Source: Saccharopolyspora shandongensis
GTDB taxonomy: Bacteria; Actinomycetota; Actinomycetes; Mycobacteriales; Pseudonocardiaceae
Length of the DNA: 64,000 nucleotides
Direction: 5' to 3'
Assembly (NCBI RefSeq): GCF_900106995.1
Contig: NZ_FNOK01000050.1
Span: 1 to 64,000 of the forward strand
Positions 39,283 through 48,942 of this stretch are shown here, one piece after another (within the stretch, counting starts at the first letter, position 1; each line of letters starts with the position of its first letter). The translations under genes were made by a program, and so were the position numbers. A model generated the notes under the pieces. The model had not been told where the DNA came from and did not search any database. It saw nothing but the letters and a program-made list of their open reading frames with translations.

Positions 39283-40659
39283 TCAACGATGGTTTCCGCG
39301 GTCGACGGTGAGATTGAGGAAGTGGGCTGAGCAGGAGATGCATGGGTCGTGGTTGCGGATGGCCTTTTCACATAGAAAGGCCAACTCGGCATCCGTTGTT
39401 CGCCCACTGTCCAGGCGTTCTTGCACGAGCCGAAGCAGGTCGTGCTCGATCGCGCCCTGGTTCTGCGCGGTCGGTGGGACGATGTTCGCGTCGGTGATCG
39501 TTCCGTCGTCACGCATGCTGTAGCGGTGGTACAGCAGGCCCCGCGGTGCCTCCGTCGCTCCGTAACCGGTGCCGGCGCGCGGGCGCACGTCGACGCAGGG
39601 CCGTGGCGTCGGCTCGTAGGCGTCGATGATGCGCAGTGCCTCGTCGACCGCGTAGAGCACCTCGATCGCTCGGACGACGATACTGCGGAATGGATTGCGG
39701 CACACCGCGCCCTCACGCGGGTCACCGAGCCCGGCGTCCTGGGCTGCCTCGAGTGCGATCGGGGACAGCCAGCGGCCACTGATCGCGTAGCGGGCGAGCG
39801 TGCCTGTCAGGTGACGGTGCCCGTCGAGACGGGAGTGCAGCGCGGTGGAGTGTGGCACCTGGGTTTCGACGACGTGTTCGTCGAACTCGCGGACATCGAA
39901 GGTGCGGGTGGGCAGCGCGAGGTTGGTGTCGGCGGGTAGTCCGGCCCCGCTCGGGCTGATCATCACCGTCGGGGTGCCCGATTCGATGGCGTAGGTGCCG
40001 GGTTCGGCCAGAGCCAGCAAGTCGTGATCGCACCCGGTGTCGGGGAAGTCGAAACCCGCCACCCAGCGCGCAGTCGCCGCGGCATCGTCCCGAGCGCGAC
40101 GCAACCGCTCGGCCAACGGGCGCAGCTCGGACGATGCGGGGAGGCGGTGGAAGCCGCCGAGGCGCGCGTTGATCGGGTGGATCGCGCGCCCACCCAGCAG
40201 TTCGACGATCGCGTTGCCCGCCTGCTTGAGGCGAAGGCCGCGTTCGACATCGGCGCGGTGGGTACGAGCCAGATCGGTGGCGCTGTCTGCACCGAGGAAA
40301 TCGGGCGCGTGAAGCAGGTAGATGTGCAGGGTCTGGCTTTCGATCCACTCGCCGCAGTACAGCAGCCGACGCAGTGCCGCCAGCTGGCCGCCCACGACGA
40401 CACCGCAAGCATCCTCGATCGCCCGGGACGCGCTCATCTGGTACGCAACCGGACAGATTCCGCATACACGAGCGGTGATGTCGGGTGGCTCGCGGTAGGA
40501 GCGCCCGCGCAGGAACGCCTCGAAGAAACGCGGGGGCTCGTAGATCGCCAGCCGGGCCTCCGCGACCTCGCCATCCTGCAGTCTCAAATGCAGCGCGCCC
40601 TCGCCTTCGACGCGGGCGAGGGCACCGATGCGCAGCACCTTCGACGTACGGTCGGTCAC
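39283..40659 (-). CDS. Group 3b-like [NiFe] hydrogenase large subunit
   Basis: A 458-residue catalytic subunit (HydA/HyhL type). The nickel ligands are in [19 protein letters not shown] (L1) and [10 protein letters not shown] (L2). Twelve residues follow the last histidine, the expected peptide for removal by the maturation protease at 44041. Group 3b enzymes are cytoplasmic, bidirectional and couple H2 to NAD(P). GTG 40659 overlaps the small-subunit stop as GTGA. M. smegmatis induces its 3b enzyme through DosR under hypoxia. Confidence 0.94.
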   Translation of the reverse strand: MTDRTSKVLRIGALARVEGEGALHLRLQDGEVAEARLAIYEPPRFFEAFLRGRSYREPPDITARVCGICPVAYQMSASRAIEDACGVVVGGQLAALRRLLYCGEWIESQTLHIYLLHAPDFLGADSATDLARTHRADVERGLRLKQAGNAIVELLGGRAIHPINARLGGFHRLPASSELRPLAERLRRARDDAAATARWVAGFDFPDTGCDHDLLALAEPGTYAIESGTPTVMISPSGAGLPADTNLALPTRTFDVREFDEHVVETQVPHSTALHSRLDGHRHLTGTLARYAISGRWLSPIALEAAQDAGLGDPREGAVCRNPFRSIVVRAIEVLYAVDEALRIIDAYEPTPRPCVDVRPRAGTGYGATEAPRGLLYHRYSMRDDGTITDANIVPPTAQNQGAIEHDLLRLVQERLDSGRTTDAELAFLCEKAIRNHDPCISCSAHFLNLTVDRGNHR

Positions 40660-41453
40660 TGCCGCAGTTCCTTTCGCGAAACCTCGTCGAACTCCGGGGC
40701 GGCGGTGTTGAAAGTGCGCAACACCCGCACCACGTCGAGGGTGTCCATCCCGTCTCGGCGCAACAACGGGATGAACGCGCCGAAGTTGGTGGAGTTGGAC
40801 GGGCCAAAGCAGCCGTAGCAGCCGCGTCCATAGGTCGGGCAGAGTGCACCGCAACCGGAATGCGTGACCGGGCCGAGGCATGGCGTGCCGTGCGCGACGG
40901 TCACGCACACGTTGCCGCGCCGCTTGCATTCGAAGCACACGCTGTGGGCGGGCACGTTTGGTGTTCGTCCAGCGAGAAACGCCATTATGACCTCGATCAG
41001 CTGCCCGCGGTCGATAGGGCAACCTCGCAACTCGAAGTCGACAGGGACATGCGCGCTGATCGGAGTGGAGGTAGCCAAGGTCTCGATGTAGTCCGGCCGG
41101 GCGTAGACGACGGAGAGGAACTCGGCCACGTCGGCGTAATTGCGCAACGCCTGCACGCCGCCCGCGGTGGCGCAGGCACCGATGGTCACCAGCCGACTGG
41201 AGACGTTGCGGATGTGCTGGATCCGCTCGGCATCATGCTGCGTGGTCACCGAGCCTTCGACCAGCGACAGGTCATAGGGTCCCGGCCCGGGCGCGCTGGA
41301 AGCCTCGAGGAAGTAGGAGATCTCCATGTTCTCCGCGATGCCAAGCAGTTCGTCCTCGCAGTCCAGCAAGGTCAGCTGACAGCCATCGCAGGACGCGAAC
41401 TTCCACACGGCCAGTTTCGGTAGCCTCTCGCGGTGGTCGGTTTCAGCAGACAT
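40656..41453 (-). CDS. Group 3b-like [NiFe] hydrogenase small subunit
   Basis: A 265-residue electron-transfer subunit (HydD/HyhS type) without a Tat signal, which shows a cytoplasmic enzyme. The proximal cluster starts with [19 protein letters not shown], followed by [21 protein letters not shown] and [13 protein letters not shown] for the remaining iron-sulfur ligands. ATG 41453 lies one base after the stop of the FAD subunit gene. Confidence 0.94.
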   Translation of the reverse strand: MSAETDHRERLPKLAVWKFASCDGCQLTLLDCEDELLGIAENMEISYFLEASSAPGPGPYDLSLVEGSVTTQHDAERIQHIRNVSSRLVTIGACATAGGVQALRNYADVAEFLSVVYARPDYIETLATSTPISAHVPVDFELRGCPIDRGQLIEVIMAFLAGRTPNVPAHSVCFECKRRGNVCVTVAHGTPCLGPVTHSGCGALCPTYGRGCYGCFGPSNSTNFGAFIPLLRRDGMDTLDVVRVLRTFNTAAPEFDEVSRKELRQ

Positions 41454-41454
41454 G

Positions 41455-42273
41455 TCACAGCTCCCGTACTGCGAGCAGGGGCCCGGCACGCGTCCAACTC
41501 ACGACAGGCCCGTCGCGGCACAGCAGCAGCGGTCCGAGTTGGCAGTGGCCGCAATGGCCGGTGCCGCAGTGCATGGTGCGTTCGAGCGCGACGCGGATCC
41601 GGTCGGCTGGAACGCCTCGATGGACCAGGTCGCGGGCGGTGGCCCGGATCATCACCTCCGGGCCGCAGAGGAACGCCGCCGTCTCCTTCGGCTCGAAGGT
41701 CGCCCGGTCGAGCAGAGTGGTGACGACCCCGACATCTCCGGTCCACGCCTCGTCTGGCTGGTCCACAGTGATCAAGACTCGGGCCCCGGCCGCCTGCCAG
41801 CTGCGCGTCTGAGCGGTGTAGAGCAACTCGCCGGGGGCACGCGCTCCGACCAGAACGTTGAGCCGCCCGTACGACTCGGGCTCGGCGAGCGCTTCAAGCA
41901 CCACCGTCCGCAGCGGCGCCAGCCCGATACCACCTGCCACGACCAGCAGATCGCGCCCGCGACTGCGGGGCAGGCCCCAGCCGGTGCCGAACGGACCGCG
42001 CACACCAACCACCTGGCCAGGCCGCACCGTGTGCAGTGCGCTGGAGATCGCCCCGACGGCCCGGATGGTGTGCGTCAAGCGATGCCCGTGGATACCGCTG
42101 ACCGACACCGGGATGTCGCCGACACCGAACGCGTACACCATGGCGAACTGCCCGGGAGAAAACGGGGGCAGCGCCGAACTCGCCGGCTCCAGGACGATCG
42201 TCGCGGTGTTCAGCGTGTCGTCGGTGCGCTCCACGACGCGGTACGGCGATGGAAGAGCGAACCCGGCGGTCAT
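41455..42273 (-). CDS. Hydrogenase FAD/NAD(P)-binding subunit
   Basis: A 272-residue HydG-type subunit of the ferredoxin-NADP reductase superfamily. It has a flavin barrel ([20 protein letters not shown]), the NAD(P) motif [27 protein letters not shown], and a C-terminal [2Fe-2S] cysteine group [14 protein letters not shown] with LLCRDGP. It exchanges electrons with NAD(P)H. ATG 42273 overlaps the upstream stop as ATGA. Confidence 0.93.
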   Translation of the reverse strand: MTAGFALPSPYRVVERTDDTLNTATIVLEPASSALPPFSPGQFAMVYAFGVGDIPVSVSGIHGHRLTHTIRAVGAISSALHTVRPGQVVGVRGPFGTGWGLPRSRGRDLLVVAGGIGLAPLRTVVLEALAEPESYGRLNVLVGARAPGELLYTAQTRSWQAAGARVLITVDQPDEAWTGDVGVVTTLLDRATFEPKETAAFLCGPEVMIRATARDLVHRGVPADRIRVALERTMHCGTGHCGHCQLGPLLLCRDGPVVSWTRAGPLLAVREL

Positions 42274-42740
42274 ACGCTGCTACCGCCGTCGTCGGTGCCT
42301 CCGACCGCGTAGAGGTCCAGAAGGCGCAGGCGCGCGGCCTTCAACCGCCGTGCGACCACTTGGGCAACGCAGTCAGTCAGCGCCAATCCGAACGCAGGAT
42401 CCGCATCACGCGCGTCGCGCACCTGCTTCGCGTCGAACTCGTACGCCCGCACCGGGCTGCACGTTTGCGCCCCCAAGTGCCAGCGATACGGCTCGAACAT
42501 CCAGGACCAGCCGAGCAGTTCGTCATCACCAATGGTCTCCACGACAACGGAGCCGCGGCCTGGGATGTGGATATCGAGCGCGACCCGTCCCGAACGGATG
42601 ATCCAGAACCGATCGGCCTCGCCATCCTCATCGAAAATGCGGATGCCAGAGGGGAAAGAAGTCTCGTGGGCAAGTCCGAGCAGCCGCTCGCGATGCTCAG
42701 GTGGCAGCGCACCGACAAAGCCGTGCCGAACGACCGTCAC
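42270..42740 (-). CDS. Stand-alone cyclic-nucleotide-binding domain protein
   Basis: A 156-residue protein of one CNB (Crp-like effector) domain: LPPEHRERLLGLAHETSFPSG, FWIIRSGRVALDIHIPGRG and VVETIGDDELLGWSWMF. There is no DNA-binding helix-turn-helix. The phosphate cassette lacks the usual arginine-rich form, so the ligand is uncertain. It lies between the HydB-like and HydG-like genes with GTGA and ATGA overlaps on both sides, so it is made together with the hydrogenase and may regulate it post-translationally. Confidence 0.85.
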   Translation of the reverse strand: MTVVRHGFVGALPPEHRERLLGLAHETSFPSGIRIFDEDGEADRFWIIRSGRVALDIHIPGRGSVVVETIGDDELLGWSWMFEPYRWHLGAQTCSPVRAYEFDAKQVRDARDADPAFGLALTDCVAQVVARRLKAARLRLLDLYAVGGTDDGGSSV

Positions 42741-43906
42741 GATGGATCCTCGTCGAATGCGGCAGGCTCCGATGCGGAGGCAGCCCTCTCGTTGTTCAGC
42801 GCGTGGGCTTCCTCTGTGATGTCGATGCCGACCGGGCACCAGACGATGCACCGCCCGCAGCCAACGCACCCCGAGCTGCCGAACTGGTCATACCAGGTGC
42901 CGAGTTTGTGGGTGGCCCACTGCCGGTAGCGGCTACGCTGCGACGTACGGACCGGGCCGCTCTGCAGGTGGGTGAACTCCAAGTCGAAACAGGATTCCCA
43001 GCGCCGCCATCGCTCGGCATGGTCACCGCTGAGGTCGGTGACGTCCTCGACCGTGGTACAGAAGCAGGTGGGGCAGACCATGGTGCAGTTACCGCAGGTC
43101 AGACAGCGTGATGCGACATCGTTCCAGCGCTCGGCCGCCAACGTGTCACGCATCAGCACATGCAGGTCGACCGCCGGCATGGTGCGACCCATGCGCCCTG
43201 CGGCGTCGGTGACCCGTTCGTGCGCCGCGACACGGGTGGTGTCGTCGGCAGGGCGGCGCGGCAGCTCAGCCAGCACCGACTCGCCCTCCTCGCTGCCGGC
43301 CCGGGCGAGGAAGCGATGCCCTTCGTCGTCGAGCACCTCGGTAAGCACCAGGTCGTAGCCGGGGCCAGCGGCTGGCCCGGCGTCCATGGACGCGCAGAAG
43401 CATGTGGCACCTGGCTCGGTGCACTCCACCGCCACCAGGAAGGCCCGCTCGCGCCGCCCGCGGTACGCAGGGTCCGTGAACTGTCCGCCGGTGAGCACGC
43501 GGTCCTGCACCGCGATGGCTCGCAGATCGCACGGGCGCACGCCGAGGAACGCATACGATGGGGGCGGCGTGGTGTCCTCAGCCACCGTGAAATCGCCTTC
43601 GGCGCCGCGTTCGGCGGTCCACTGCCGTACCCGTTGCGGGTGCAGGAACGTCTTCCACGACTGTGGCCCCGCGCTGTTGGCGAACGCGGCCCCGTCCTCG
43701 CGGGCACGCAGCCGGTAGTAGCCGGCCTCCAGCTCGACGCCCCAGCCGTAGGGGAGCTCGTTGCCGCTGGATATCTCGGCCAGCACGATGGCCCCATCGC
43801 GAACGGTGGGTCCGATGACAGTTCGGCCCCGACCGGCCAGAACCGAGATCAACGCGTCCAGGCCAGTTGAGTCGATCACTGCGGTGGAGCCACCGCTGTT
43901 CGTCAT
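42737..43906 (-). CDS. Hydrogenase iron-sulfur (HydB-like) subunit
   Basis: A 389-residue electron-transfer subunit with two [4Fe-4S] motifs, CLTCGNCTMVCPTCFC and CVGCGRCIVWCPVGID, and an N-terminal domain typical of sulfhydrogenase beta subunits (FLGVRPCDLRAIAVQDRVL, CFCASM). ATG 43906 follows GGGAGGTGGGCG. It is the first gene of the hydrogenase operon (43906 to 39283). Confidence 0.93.
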   Translation of the reverse strand: MTNSGGSTAVIDSTGLDALISVLAGRGRTVIGPTVRDGAIVLAEISSGNELPYGWGVELEAGYYRLRAREDGAAFANSAGPQSWKTFLHPQRVRQWTAERGAEGDFTVAEDTTPPPSYAFLGVRPCDLRAIAVQDRVLTGGQFTDPAYRGRRERAFLVAVECTEPGATCFCASMDAGPAAGPGYDLVLTEVLDDEGHRFLARAGSEEGESVLAELPRRPADDTTRVAAHERVTDAAGRMGRTMPAVDLHVLMRDTLAAERWNDVASRCLTCGNCTMVCPTCFCTTVEDVTDLSGDHAERWRRWESCFDLEFTHLQSGPVRTSQRSRYRQWATHKLGTWYDQFGSSGCVGCGRCIVWCPVGIDITEEAHALNNERAASASEPAAFDEDPS

Positions 43907-44040
43907 CGCCCACCTCCCGGTGCCGAGAGTGCCGCTGGCGGGATTATGGCGACCCACCGGCAGCCCCGCATGGCGGCCACAACCAGCGGCCCACACCATG
44001 ACCCGAGGTGGCCGGCACGAACGGGCGAAGGGAGAAGCGC

Positions 44041-44544
44041 ATGTATGTCCCTGCCCGGATCGCTGTCATCGGAGTCGGCAATGAGTACCGTCGCGACGAC
44101 GGCGTGGGCTGGGCCGTCGTGTCCCGGATGAGCGAACGTGCGCGGTGCCGACCGCTGCCCGGCGAAGCCATCCTCACGGCGTGCGACGGCGACCCCGCCC
44201 GGCTGATCGCCATGTGGGAGGACACCCACCTCACCATCGTGGTCGACGCGGCACACGCCCGCCCCGCCCACCCCGGCCGAGTACACCGGCTGCAGTTCGA
44301 AGGCGACCAGCCATGGAGACCGCGCAGCAAGACCAGTTCGCACGGACTCGGCCTCAGCGACGCCGTCGAACTCGCCCGCGTACTGGACCGGCTGCCGCGG
44401 CAACTGGTCGTCTTCGCGGTCGAAAGCGCGGAGACCAGTCTCGGCTCTGGCCTGTCGCAGCAGGTCTCGGACGTAGTGGAACCCCTCGCGAATCGAATCG
44501 AGGAAGAGATCAGGCACACCGTGGTTCGCGCGATCAACAGCTGA
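44041..44544 (+). CDS. Hydrogenase maturation protease
   Basis: A 167-residue endopeptidase of the HyaD/HybD family that clips the C-terminal peptide of the nickel-bearing large subunit. The nickel-sensing N-terminal motif VIGVGNEYRRDDGVG and the later VVDAAHA and SSHGLGLSDAVELA are clear. It is divergent from the hydrogenase operon across a 134-base gap. No hyp genes are in the window, so nickel insertion factors must be elsewhere. Confidence 0.93.
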   Translation: MYVPARIAVIGVGNEYRRDDGVGWAVVSRMSERARCRPLPGEAILTACDGDPARLIAMWEDTHLTIVVDAAHARPAHPGRVHRLQFEGDQPWRPRSKTSSHGLGLSDAVELARVLDRLPRQLVVFAVESAETSLGSGLSQQVSDVVEPLANRIEEEIRHTVVRAINS

Positions 44545-44630
44545 CGTAAACATCGAGCTGATCTGCCTCCGCAGGGCTGCTGGCGAACGTGATCCGTCGC
44601 CGCGGGGGCGCATACGCGTTTCGCCATGTG

Positions 44631-44644
44631 GGGCCTTTGGGCCT
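44631..44644. promoter_or_regulatory. DosR/DevR-like box upstream of ACP-ligase-acyltransferase gene
   Basis: GGGCCTTTGGGCCT, preceded by G, lies about 155 bases upstream of the start at 44799 in a 254-base gap. It has the TTT centre of the mycobacterial consensus. Confidence 0.5.
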
Positions 44645-44798
44645 ATTCACAGTGCCCTGGCCAGGCGTGAAGGCTGGACGGGGAGCTACGGAGGGGGATG
44701 TCTCAGGGTGGTCTAGCCGCGTTTGAGATGGCCGGTTACCGATCACCTCGGGCAGCCCGGCGCTGGACGTGGATGCAGGCGAGTGGGGAGCGGTCGCT

Positions 44799-47591
44799 AT
44801 GAGCGCAGCCGAACCAACAGCGGCCAGTGATGAGACGCTGTTGGTCAGTGCGGTGCGGGGTTTGGTGGCTGAACGGCGTACCGCCGATCTCGCCGCTGTC
44901 GCCACCCTTGACAGTGCGTTTGATCGCGATCTCGGGCTGGACAGTCTCGCCCTCGCCGAGTTGCTGACCCGGATGGAGGGCGCCTTCGGTGTCAGCCTGC
45001 CGGAGGGCACCCTGGGCAGCATCGAGACGCCTCGCGATCTTCTCGCGGTCGTGCGCCGTTCCTCCCGTACGGGCGCGCCTCGGCCGGCCCAGGACTGGCA
45101 GGTGTTGCCGCCGCAGGCCGAACGGATACCCGACACGATCACTACCTTGGTCGAGGCCCTGGACTGGCATATCAAGGTCCACCCGCAGCGGCAGCATCTG
45201 CGAATCCTGCACGACACCGCTGTCGAGGACCTCAGTTACTCCGATCTCGGGCACGGTGCGGCAACGGTGGCCGCGGGACTGGCGGCTCGAAATGTTCGTC
45301 CCGGTGATGCGGTGGCGCTGATGCTGCCCACCGGTCGGGAGTACTTCGCCTGCTTCGCAGGGGTCATGCTGGCCGGCGGAGTCCCGGTGCCGATCTATCC
45401 GCCTGCGCGTCCGTCGCAGTTGACCAACCATCTTCGTCGCCAGGTGGGTATCCTCGCCAACGCCGAAGCGAGGGTGCTGGTCACCGATTCCGCTGCCGTT
45501 CGGATGACGAAGCTGGTTCGTGGACACGTCGCGTCGCTGCGGCATGTCGTCACATCTTCCGAGCTGACCGGGCACGGCGAGTCTGGTGCGGTCAGGCGGA
45601 ACGCCCGGGATGTCGCGTTGCTGCAGTACACGTCGGGCAGTACCGGCAACCCAAAGGGCGTGATGCTCACCCATGCCAACCTGCTGGCCAACATCCGGGC
45701 GATGGGCCAAGCCGCCGGGGTGTCCACATCAGACGTGTGCGTGAGCTGGCTGCCGTTGTATCACGACATGGGCCTGATAGGGACTTGGTTGTCAAGTCTC
45801 TACTTTGGACTTCCGCTGGTGGCCATGCCACCGTCGGCGTTTCTGACCCGGCCGTCCCGATGGTTGTGGGCCGTACACAACCACCGGGCCAGTCTGTCTG
45901 CAGGAGCGAACTTCGCCTACGAGTTGTGCGTGCGAGAGATCGACGACGCGGAGCTCGACGGGCTGGATCTCAGCTCTTGGCGCTTGGCGTTCAGCGGTGC
46001 AGAACCGGTCCGCGCCGATACCCTCGCGCGATTCGCGGATCGATTCCAGCCATACGGGTTGCGCCGACAGGCGCTGACCCCGGCCTACGGTCTGGCCGAG
46101 TCATGCGTGGGGCTGACCTTTCCGCCCATAGGACGCGGACCGGTCGTGGATCGCGTGGACCGCGAGGAATTCCTGCGATCGGGGCGCGCACGGCCTGCCG
46201 CGAAAGATGATCCGGATCCGCTGCGGTTCGTCGGCTGCGGTGTGCCGCTTCCTGGCCATGAGATCAGAATCGTGGACACCGCAGGCAATGAGACCGATGA
46301 TCGGCGCGAGGGCCGGATCGAATTCCGGGGTCCGTCGGCGACTCCGGGCTATTTCCGCAATCCCCTCGAGACTGCGGCACTGCGCCGGCGCGGCTGGTGG
46401 GACACCGGTGATCTCGGATATCGAGACGTCGGTGAACTGTACGTCACCGGTCGGGTCAAGGACCTCATCATCCGGGCCGGACGGAACCTGCACCCCGAAG
46501 AGCTCGAAGCCGCCGTCGGCGACCTTCCGGGAATCAGCAAGGACTGCGTCGCCGTGTTCGCCACGACATCGCGCGCCGGCAAGGCCGAACGGCTCATCGT
46601 GGTCGCAGAAACACCCCAAACAGCAACAGCCGCACGTGCCGCGCTGCGTGAACGCATCGCCGCCGTCTCCGTTGACCTGCTGGGCGCGGCGCCCGACGAT
46701 GTCGTGCTCGCGCCGCCCGGCGCGGTGCCGAAGACCGCCAGCGGCAAGATCCGGCGCGCGGCCTGCCGTGGCAGCTACGAACAGGGCGTGGTGGGTGCGC
46801 CTGGCCGCCCCGCGTGGTGGCACGGACTTCGCTTCGCCGCGGAGGCGATGACAGGTCCACTGCGCCGCGGTGTGCGGCGAGTGTCCGATGTCGCCTTCAC
46901 AGTCTGGTGTTGGTTCCTGGTCGTGCTGGTCGGCGGCCCGACTGTTCTCGGTGCAGCCGTGTTTCCCAACCGAGCTTTCGACATCGCCCGCCGGGCGGCT
47001 CTGAGCTTGGCCCGTCTCACCCGGACTCGGCTGGCCGTGGACCATGCCGAGTCCCTCGCAGACGTCCAAGGCTGCATCGTGGTCGCCAACCACCCCAGCT
47101 ACCTCGACGTCATCGCGTTGATCGCGGCCCTGCCCGGCCGTTACACATTCGTCGCCGCCGAAATCCTCGCAACCAAGCGAACGACCGGATTCCTGCTGCG
47201 GCGCGTGGGCACGCTGTTCGTCGAGCGGACCGATCGAGAGCAGGGTGTTGCCGACACCGACCGCCTCACTGCTGCAGCGCAGGACGGTCAACGGCTCGTT
47301 CTCTTCCCGGAGGGTGGACTGTCGCCGACGCCTGGCTTGCGGCCATTTCACATGGGAGCGTTCGTGATCGCCGCACGCTCAGGGCGTCCAGTCGTCCCCG
47401 TTGTTGTTCACGGCACACGTGCCATCTTCCCGCCCGGTCAGCACCGCTTCAGTCGCCACAATGCCGTGCACGTCACCGTTGGAACACCAATCTTTCCCAC
47501 GGGTTCGGACTGGGCGGCGGCGATCGAACTGGAGCGGGCGGCCCGCCACGCGATCTCCGAACACTGCGGGGAACCAGATCTCAGCAGCTGA
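44799..47591 (+). CDS. ACP - fatty acyl-AMP ligase - PlsC acyltransferase fusion
   Basis: A 930-residue three-domain protein. An acyl carrier domain (about 12-88) has the phosphopantetheine serine Ser49 in DLGLDSLAL. An acyl-AMP ligase domain follows (about 100-660), with YTSGSTGNPKGVM and TGDLGYRD. A C-terminal 1-acylglycerol-phosphate acyltransferase domain has NHPSYLDV and FPEGG. It could activate a fatty acid, hold it on the carrier and pass it to a glycerolipid in one polypeptide. ATG 44799 follows GGAGCGGTCGCT. A membrane helix lies before the PlsC part. Confidence 0.9.
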   Translation: MSAAEPTAASDETLLVSAVRGLVAERRTADLAAVATLDSAFDRDLGLDSLALAELLTRMEGAFGVSLPEGTLGSIETPRDLLAVVRRSSRTGAPRPAQDWQVLPPQAERIPDTITTLVEALDWHIKVHPQRQHLRILHDTAVEDLSYSDLGHGAATVAAGLAARNVRPGDAVALMLPTGREYFACFAGVMLAGGVPVPIYPPARPSQLTNHLRRQVGILANAEARVLVTDSAAVRMTKLVRGHVASLRHVVTSSELTGHGESGAVRRNARDVALLQYTSGSTGNPKGVMLTHANLLANIRAMGQAAGVSTSDVCVSWLPLYHDMGLIGTWLSSLYFGLPLVAMPPSAFLTRPSRWLWAVHNHRASLSAGANFAYELCVREIDDAELDGLDLSSWRLAFSGAEPVRADTLARFADRFQPYGLRRQALTPAYGLAESCVGLTFPPIGRGPVVDRVDREEFLRSGRARPAAKDDPDPLRFVGCGVPLPGHEIRIVDTAGNETDDRREGRIEFRGPSATPGYFRNPLETAALRRRGWWDTGDLGYRDVGELYVTGRVKDLIIRAGRNLHPEELEAAVGDLPGISKDCVAVFATTSRAGKAERLIVVAETPQTATAARAALRERIAAVSVDLLGAAPDDVVLAPPGAVPKTASGKIRRAACRGSYEQGVVGAPGRPAWWHGLRFAAEAMTGPLRRGVRRVSDVAFTVWCWFLVVLVGGPTVLGAAVFPNRAFDIARRAALSLARLTRTRLAVDHAESLADVQGCIVVANHPSYLDVIALIAALPGRYTFVAAEILATKRTTGFLLRRVGTLFVERTDREQGVADTDRLTAAAQDGQRLVLFPEGGLSPTPGLRPFHMGAFVIAARSGRPVVPVVVHGTRAIFPPGQHRFSRHNAVHVTVGTPIFPTGSDWAAAIELERAARHAISEHCGEPDLSS

Positions 47592-47713
47592 GTGCGCAAG
47601 CCGCAGCCGTGCTGATGCTGTGGACGCTGGGCCTTGAGGAATAAGCTCCACCAACGCCATTCACTCCGGTCGGATTCTGCGGACACGCACCGAGCCGGGA
47701 TTCGACTTGGAAG

Positions 47714-48925
47714 TCAGCGGGGCCGCTGCTGCCCCGGGAACCACCAGTCCGATGGCGGGGGTCTCGTCTCGGGCTCCCAGGTGAGATCGGCCCCTGCGGG
47801 CAGCGTGGCGGTGAGGCTGTGGTCGGACAGGACGCGGGCTACGTCGGAGGGCGAGATGATGCCGCGGAGTTCTCCTGCGCTGCAGACGAGGATCCGGCCC
47901 CGGCTGGTTTGAGTCATGCGAGGCAACACAAGTGCCAATGGCTCCCCCGGCTCGGCCACCGCGATCTTCTCCACCGGGCAGGCCACCTGCCCCAGCGCGG
48001 TCCCGCCGCGTACCTCCACCGGCACTTCACGAAGGTGCTGGAGGGTCACCAGACCTCGCAGCTGCCCGTGCTCGTCCAGCACCGGAAAAGCCGAGTGCCG
48101 GTGAGATACGACGGCATCGCGGAAGAACTGCTCCACCGACTGCCTGGCCTCCACCGTCTCGACGGGGCTGGACATCACGTCCCCGACCGAGATCCCGGCC
48201 AGCGCCACGCCGATGCGGGCCTGGCGTTCCTCAGCGGAGGCCATGTTGACGATGAAAAGGCCCACCAGCACCAACCACAGCCCACCGGTGCTGCGCCCCA
48301 GCACCTCGGCGAGGCCCGCGACGATCAAGAGGAATCCGAAGCCGCGTCCCGCCCACGCCGACCACACCGCCGCCCTGAACCGATCACCAGTCAACGCCCA
48401 CAACGCCGACCGCAACACCCGGCCACCGTCCAGTGGCGCTGCGGGTACCAGGTTGAACACCGCCACCACGGCGTTGAGCACCGCCAGATAGCCCAGCACG
48501 GCCACGATCAACTCATCGGCGCCCAGCCGAACCGCCATCCAGCCGCCCACTCCGAACACCAGCGCGAGCACCGCACTGGACGCCGGACCGACGACGGCGA
48601 TTCGGAAGTCGGCTCCAGCAGTGCGCGCCTCGCCCCGAAGCCGCGCGACTCCACCCAGCAACCACAGGGTGATGCCCTCCACCACGACACCGTTGCGCCG
48701 GGCGACGACCGAATGCGCGAGCTCGTGCGCCAACACCGAACACACCAACAGCACCGCGGAGACGGCCCCGCCGAGCGCGTAGGCAACCGGCGCATGCCCA
48801 GGAAAGGCAACCGGTAGCCAATACACTCCCAGGCCAACCGCCACCAGTGCGACGATGCCCGCCACGCTCCAATGCAAGCCGATCCGCACTCCGGCGAATC
48901 GTCCCAGCGGGATCGTGTCCTTCAT
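47714..48925 (-). CDS. Site-2 protease (M50) with CBS pair, Rip3-like
   Basis: A 403-residue membrane metalloprotease. The zinc site is HELAH at 67-71 with the third ligand in PLDGGR (Asp166), both within a six-helix core. Two CBS motifs fill the C-terminal 170 residues (VMSSPVETVEARQSVEQFF is the first). The fusion and length match Rip3 (Rv2625c), which lies beside hrp1 in M. tuberculosis. It probably cuts membrane-bound regulators in response to energy state. ATG 48925 lies 17 bases after the USP stop. Confidence 0.92.
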   Translation of the reverse strand: MKDTIPLGRFAGVRIGLHWSVAGIVALVAVGLGVYWLPVAFPGHAPVAYALGGAVSAVLLVCSVLAHELAHSVVARRNGVVVEGITLWLLGGVARLRGEARTAGADFRIAVVGPASSAVLALVFGVGGWMAVRLGADELIVAVLGYLAVLNAVVAVFNLVPAAPLDGGRVLRSALWALTGDRFRAAVWSAWAGRGFGFLLIVAGLAEVLGRSTGGLWLVLVGLFIVNMASAEERQARIGVALAGISVGDVMSSPVETVEARQSVEQFFRDAVVSHRHSAFPVLDEHGQLRGLVTLQHLREVPVEVRGGTALGQVACPVEKIAVAEPGEPLALVLPRMTQTSRGRILVCSAGELRGIISPSDVARVLSDHSLTATLPAGADLTWEPETRPPPSDWWFPGQQRPR

Positions 48926-48942
48926 CGTCCCCACCCCGCCCT

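Noticed and set aside
43940-43955. GGGATTATGGCGACCC as a DosR-like box before the hydrogenase operon
   Set aside because: The arms do not match the spacing of the other boxes, so I leave it out despite the attractive position.
42737-44544. Membrane-bound uptake hydrogenase
   Set aside because: The small subunit has no Tat signal, and the HydB- and HydG-like subunits with NAD(P) and FAD motifs indicate a soluble group 3b-type enzyme.
47592-47713. Small gene after the ACP-ligase fusion
   Set aside because: No frame has a start with ribosome-binding site or any recognisable motif.
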